Source: an uncultured Gemmatimonadota bacterium (lineage in GTDB: Bacteria > Gemmatimonadota > Gemmatimonadetes > Gemmatimonadales > GWC2-71-9). From it: 8,255 bases of DNA. Every line of letters starts with the position of its first letter. Position 1 is the stretch's first letter. Location of the stretch: assembly GCA_913009915.1 (NCBI GenBank), contig CAJVYZ010000102.1, forward strand, positions 1 through 8,255, written 5' to 3'. Positions 5,587 through 8,255 of this stretch are shown here, one piece after another. The position numbers and the translations under genes are program-made. The notes beneath the pieces were generated by a model, which had not been told where the DNA came from, made no database searches, and saw only the letters and a list, made by a program, of their open reading frames with translations.

Positions 5587-6867
5587 TCAGCGGTCGAGGA
5601 TCGCCTCGATCTCCTCCAATCGTCCGTCGATCTCAACGGCCCGGGAATCCCGGGCCGTTTCCGCAGCCAGCGGTTCTTTGAGCAAATGGCCCGTCAACAC
5701 GGCCACCACGCTGGCCTGCTCGTCGATGATCCCACCGCGTCGCAGGCCCCTCACTCCGGCAACGGCCGCGGCGCTGGCCGCTTCACAGCCGACCCCGGCC
5801 CGGTCGACGACGGCCTTGGCCTCGAGGATCTCCCGGTCGGTCACGGTGGTCACCAGGCCGTTGGTCGCGCGGATGGCCCGAACTGCCCGGTCGAACGACG
5901 CCGGGTTGCCGATCCGGATGGCGGTGGCAACGGTGTTGGCCACCACGGGCTCGAGGGGCGTGAAGCCCGCCGCGTAGCTGTGGGCAAAGGGCGCGGCGCC
6001 CTCGGCCTGCACTGCCGCCAACCGAGGGATACGGGAGATGAGCCCGGCACGGTGCGAGGCGATCAGGGCCCGTCCGAACGCCGCCGTGTTTCCCAGATTC
6101 CCGGCCGGGAACACGATCCAATCAGGGGGGTCCCACAGCCGCTGGTGCAGCAGTTCGAAGATGATGGTCTGCTGGCCGGCGATGCGGTATGGGTTGACCG
6201 AATTGAGCAAGTAGAGTCCGAATCTGTCCGCCGCCTGTTCCACCAGTTCGAGACAGCGGTCGAAGTCCCCGCGCACGGCCACGGTTTGGGCGCCGTAGGC
6301 CGCCGACTGGGCCAGCTTCTCGGGGGTCACCCGGCCGGCAGGTATCAGGACCAGAGCCGGCAGCCCGGCGTGGGCGGCATAGGCTGCCAGGGACGCCGCC
6401 GTGTTCCCGGTCGAAGCGCAGGCCACGCCGCGAGCGCCGACGCGGACGGCCTGGGTCATCCCGACCGTCATGCCCCGATCCTTGAACGATCCGGTGGGAT
6501 TCTGTCCTTCGTGTTTGAGGGCCAGACGGTCGGTTCCCGTCCACCGCGCGATGGCGTCGGAGGCGATGAGGGGGGTATTCCCCTCCGGGTAGCTGATGGG
6601 GGAGTCGGGTGGCTGCGGAACAACCAGTTCCCGGTAGCGCCACACGCCGGACACGTCGGCGACGTCCCGTTGGGTTAGCCGAGCATCGAACCGCGATCGC
6701 AACTCGGCGCCCGTCAGGCTGGGTGGCGGGACCTCGAGATCGAGGAGGCCGCCACACCGGCACCTCGCGTTGCTGGCGGATTCCCGGTAGCCGTGGCCAC
6801 ACGCCGGGCACACCAGGCCCATCGGCGACGATGTTGGAGGCGGGGGCGGGGGCGGGGGCGGGGGCAC
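5587..6867 (-). CDS. thrC: Threonine synthase (PLP enzyme)
   Basis: Converts O-phosphohomoserine to threonine and phosphate. It is 426 residues of the fold-type II PLP family. A small zinc-ribbon-like N-terminus is visible (Cys20, Cys23, Cys36, Cys38), then YPEGNTPLI and the PLP-lysine motif NPTGSFKDRGM with Lys129, ACASTGNTAAS, and FPAGNLGNTAAFGRAL, the last being cofactor and phosphate contacts. The C-terminal domain ends VVAVLTGHLLKEP. It is the second gene of thrB-thrC: the GTG start overlaps the thrB TAG by one base, with AGGAG 5 nt upstream, which decides this start. That start forces a run of ten prolines (residues 2-11), coded by a CCCCCG repeat. An internal ATG (Met16) would avoid the run but has no ribosome site. 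Confidence 0.95.
   Translation of the reverse strand: MPPPPPPPPPPTSSPMGLVCPACGHGYRESASNARCRCGGLLDLEVPPPSLTGAELRSRFDARLTQRDVADVSGVWRYRELVVPQPPDSPISYPEGNTPLIASDAIARWTGTDRLALKHEGQNPTGSFKDRGMTVGMTQAVRVGARGVACASTGNTAASLAAYAAHAGLPALVLIPAGRVTPEKLAQSAAYGAQTVAVRGDFDRCLELVEQAADRFGLYLLNSVNPYRIAGQQTIIFELLHQRLWDPPDWIVFPAGNLGNTAAFGRALIASHRAGLISRIPRLAAVQAEGAAPFAHSYAAGFTPLEPVVANTVATAIRIGNPASFDRAVRAIRATNGLVTTVTDREILEAKAVVDRAGVGCEAASAAAVAGVRGLRRGGIIDEQASVVAVLTGHLLKEPLAAETARDSRAVEIDGRLEEIEAILDR
5635..5660 (+). terminator. Likely intrinsic terminator of the Prx gene, inside thrC
   Basis: A perfect 12-bp inverted repeat with one central base (5635-5659) can form a stem of about 11 bp, mostly G-C, with an AAT loop. 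On the + strand it is followed by TTT. It lies about 60 nt after the Prx stop and within the last codons of convergent thrC. Prx and thrC are only 10 bp apart, so there is no other room for a terminator. The minus direction lacks a T-run. Confidence 0.6.
6835..6864. repeat. GGGGGC hexamer repeat encoding ten prolines in ThrC
   Basis: About four tandem GGGGGC units on the + strand (6839-6864) plus a degenerate edge. On the coding strand they are CCC-CCG pairs just after the GTG. Because the unit is six bases, gain or loss of units keeps the frame. Confidence 0.8.
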
Positions 6868-7823
6868 TAGGTCTCCTGGGAGACCACACTCGCTTCAGGC
6901 ACGAGCCGGGCGCCGAGGTGGTCGACGTGCGTCACCCGGGTAGCGCAGTCGAATCCCGCTCTGCGGTACGCGTTTGCCATGGCCTCGGCAATACTCTCCC
7001 CGCTGGTTTCGGAGTGCGCCAACGCGAACGCGGTGGGACCGCTGCCCGACACCGAGACTCCCAGGGCTCCGGCAGCCAGCGCGGCGGCCTTGGCTTCGCG
7101 GAAACCGGGGAGGAGGTGAGCCCGCGACGGTTCGGCGATGCGGTCGTCGATGGCCCGTCCCAGGAGCCCCAGGTCGCGCTGGTAGCAGGCGGCGACGAGA
7201 GCCCCGACCTGGGCTGCCTGGTGCATGGCAATGCCCAGCGGGACACTGTCGGGGATACAGGTCCTCCCCACGGCGGTTTCCAATTGGTAGTCCGGCAGCG
7301 CCAATACCATGCGGAGGTTGGGGGGCACGGGCAACTTGACGATCTCCAACGGTCGCTCCGACCGGACGAGAACCAAGCCGCCAAGGAGAGATGCAGCCAC
7401 GTTGTCGATACACCTGCCCGACACTCGTTCCTCGGCGACCAGGCACGCCCCTACCAGCCCCGTCGGCCACAAGGGATTGTGGAGCAGGCCGTTGGTCGCC
7501 ACCGCCGCGGCGACGGCCGAAGCGGCACTGCCGCCCTGGCCCGCCGTCAGGGACAGACCCTTGCGGACCGTAAGCTCGATGCCGACTTCATCCTGCGCAC
7601 CGGCGCGCTTGATCACTTCCATGGCAGCAATGGCAGCCGTGTGCAGTTCGGGATCCGTCGGCAGGTCGGCGTGACCGGCGTCCTTGATTATGACACCCAG
7701 CTCGGCTCGACGTTCGATGATGACCGTGTCCCCACGGCCGGCGATGGCCATGCCGAGGATGTCGAACCCCGGACCGACATTGCCGATGCTTCCCGGCGCG
7801 TAGGCCCCCACGCGTTCAGTCAC
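6867..7823 (-). CDS. thrB: Homoserine kinase (GHMP kinase family)
   Basis: Phosphorylates homoserine to O-phosphohomoserine with ATP, feeding ThrC encoded directly downstream. It has 318 residues. GHMP motif 1 is YAPGSIGNVGPGFDILG (8-24), motif 2 the ATP-binding loop GLSLTAGQGGSAASAVA (89-104, a variant of the usual GLGSSAA), and motif 3 VSVSGSGPTAFAL near the C-terminus. NVGPGFD and the threonine operon context separate it from other GHMP kinases. The start is a GTG with AGGTGG 7 nt upstream (7831-7836). It is the first gene of the pair, and no homoserine dehydrogenase is in the window. The promoter is probably TATGAT at 7880-7885, giving a leader of about 50 nt. Confidence 0.95.
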   Translation of the reverse strand: MTERVGAYAPGSIGNVGPGFDILGMAIAGRGDTVIIERRAELGVIIKDAGHADLPTDPELHTAAIAAMEVIKRAGAQDEVGIELTVRKGLSLTAGQGGSAASAVAAAVATNGLLHNPLWPTGLVGACLVAEERVSGRCIDNVAASLLGGLVLVRSERPLEIVKLPVPPNLRMVLALPDYQLETAVGRTCIPDSVPLGIAMHQAAQVGALVAACYQRDLGLLGRAIDDRIAEPSRAHLLPGFREAKAAALAAGALGVSVSGSGPTAFALAHSETSGESIAEAMANAYRRAGFDCATRVTHVDHLGARLVPEASVVSQET

Positions 7824-7879
7824 AGCGGCACCACCTGGTCCGCAATCGGCGGTGAGACGGTTCCGTGGATGTCCGGGTC

Positions 7880-7885
7880 ATCATA
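7880..7885 (-). promoter_or_regulatory. -10 box for thrB-thrC
   Basis: TATGAT on the minus strand, a near-consensus -10, 56 nt before the GTG of thrB. It overlaps by 2 bp a weaker + strand box (TAGCTT, 7884-7889) that ends 6 nt before the ATG at 7896. The -35 is unclear on both strands. Confidence 0.45.
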
Positions 7886-7895
7886 GCTTTCCGCG

Positions 7896-8104
7896 ATGTT
7901 GCTACTCCTGCGGTTGTTGCAGTCGTTGATTCGAACACTCCATTCCGACGGAACACCGGCCCAGGTCGCTGCCGGGGTGACTCTGGGGGCGGCGCTCGGA
8001 CTCACACCGCTACTCAGCCCGCACAATCTGGTGATCGTCTCGGCGATCGCCCTGCTCAACGTATCCGTCGGTGGTGCGGTCATCGGGATGCTGCTGTTCA
8101 CACC
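7896..8104 (+). CDS. TIGR03546/DUF2062-like membrane protein, N-terminal fragment
   Basis: The first 69 residues of a small membrane protein. They read MLLLLRLLQSLIRTLHSDGTPAQ followed by VAAGVTLGAALGLTPLLSPHNL and a second hydrophobic stretch. The pattern GxxLGxxxGLTPLLSxHN is what I recall for TIGR03546, whose function is unknown. The gene is cut by adapter at 8105; residues after about 69 in this frame are artefact. The ATG at 7896 has no Shine-Dalgarno site, but TAGCTT ends 6 nt before it, so a leaderless start is possible. It is divergent from thrB. Confidence 0.7.
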
Positions 8105-8170
8105 AGATCGGAAGAGCACACGTCTGAACTCCAGTCACACTGATATATCTCGTATGCCGTCTTCTGCTTG
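8105..8170. other. Illumina TruSeq index/P7 adapter (contamination)
   Basis: Starts AGATCGGAAGAGCACACGTC, carries index ACTGATAT, and ends with the P7 core through CTTCTGCTTG. It is the reverse complement of 49-114 (apart from position 50), so the contig has artificial terminal inverted repeats. Confidence 0.99.
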
Positions 8171-8255
8171 AAAAAAAAAACAAAACATTCATGGATACGT
8201 CATTCATCTTACTCTTGTTTTCCTATCAGTACCCTGTGTGCTTCGTCATATTGCT
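8171..8255. other. Poly-A and AT-rich read-end noise
   Basis: A run of ten A directly after the adapter, then about 75 bases of low-GC sequence quite unlike the GC-rich window. This is typical of cycles read past the adapter end. No gene is supported. Confidence 0.9.

Noticed and set aside
49..8170. Terminal inverted repeats that could mark a transposon or linear element
   Set aside because: The repeats are Illumina adapter with a sample index, not biological sequence.
8010..8207. Small minus-strand protein at the right end
   Set aside because: Its sequence is translated adapter and poly-T (FFFSSRRRHTR and so on), a known artefact.

Overview
This is a GC-rich bacterial contig of about 8 kb of genuine sequence (roughly 115-8104). 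Both ends carry an untrimmed Illumina P7/TruSeq index adapter: an exact inverted pair with the same index bases, followed by a homopolymer and noise. The two genes at the edges are cut by the adapter, not by biology. The organism cannot be fixed from the sequence. High GC, G-rich 7-bp repeats at gene junctions, probable leaderless starts and selenocysteine use suggest an uncultured soil- or sediment-type phylum. Gemmatimonadota-like is a guess, not a result.

Layout, left to right: (1) the C-terminal part of a class V aminotransferase (+). (2) A G-rich 7-mer repeat tract and a perfect palindrome at the convergent junction. (3) A two-gene operon (-), aguB-aguA, which turns agmatine into putrescine. 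(4) A divergent promoter with overlapping -10 boxes. (5) An OsmC-family gene (+) interrupted by an in-frame TGA at its catalytic Cys position. (6) A long G-rich/C-rich inverted repeat. (7) ettA (-), an ABC-F translation factor. (8) An exported peroxiredoxin-like gene (+), also with an in-frame TGA exactly at the peroxidatic Cys. (9) The operon thrB-thrC (-) for the last two steps of threonine synthesis. (10) The start of a TIGR03546-type membrane protein (+), cut by the adapter.

The main result is items 5 and 8. Two different thiol-peroxidase families, 2 kb apart, each have TGA at the one residue that should be the redox-active cysteine. In both, the reading frame and family conservation continue to a normal stop, and a compact hairpin with a G near the start of its apical loop begins 17 (item 5) or 14 (item 8) nt after the TGA, as expected of a bacterial SECIS element. 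The simplest reading is that both are selenoproteins, OsmC-like and Prx-like, which conventional gene calling would split or truncate. No Sec machinery (selA, selB, selC, selD) is visible here and it must lie elsewhere if this is right.

A second theme is G-rich simple repeats, always G-rich on the + strand, at the gene junctions. They form hairpins at the convergent junction after the OsmC gene and near the one before aguA. At the aguB/aguA and thrB/thrC junctions they encode a Pro-Thr N-terminus and a run of ten prolines.
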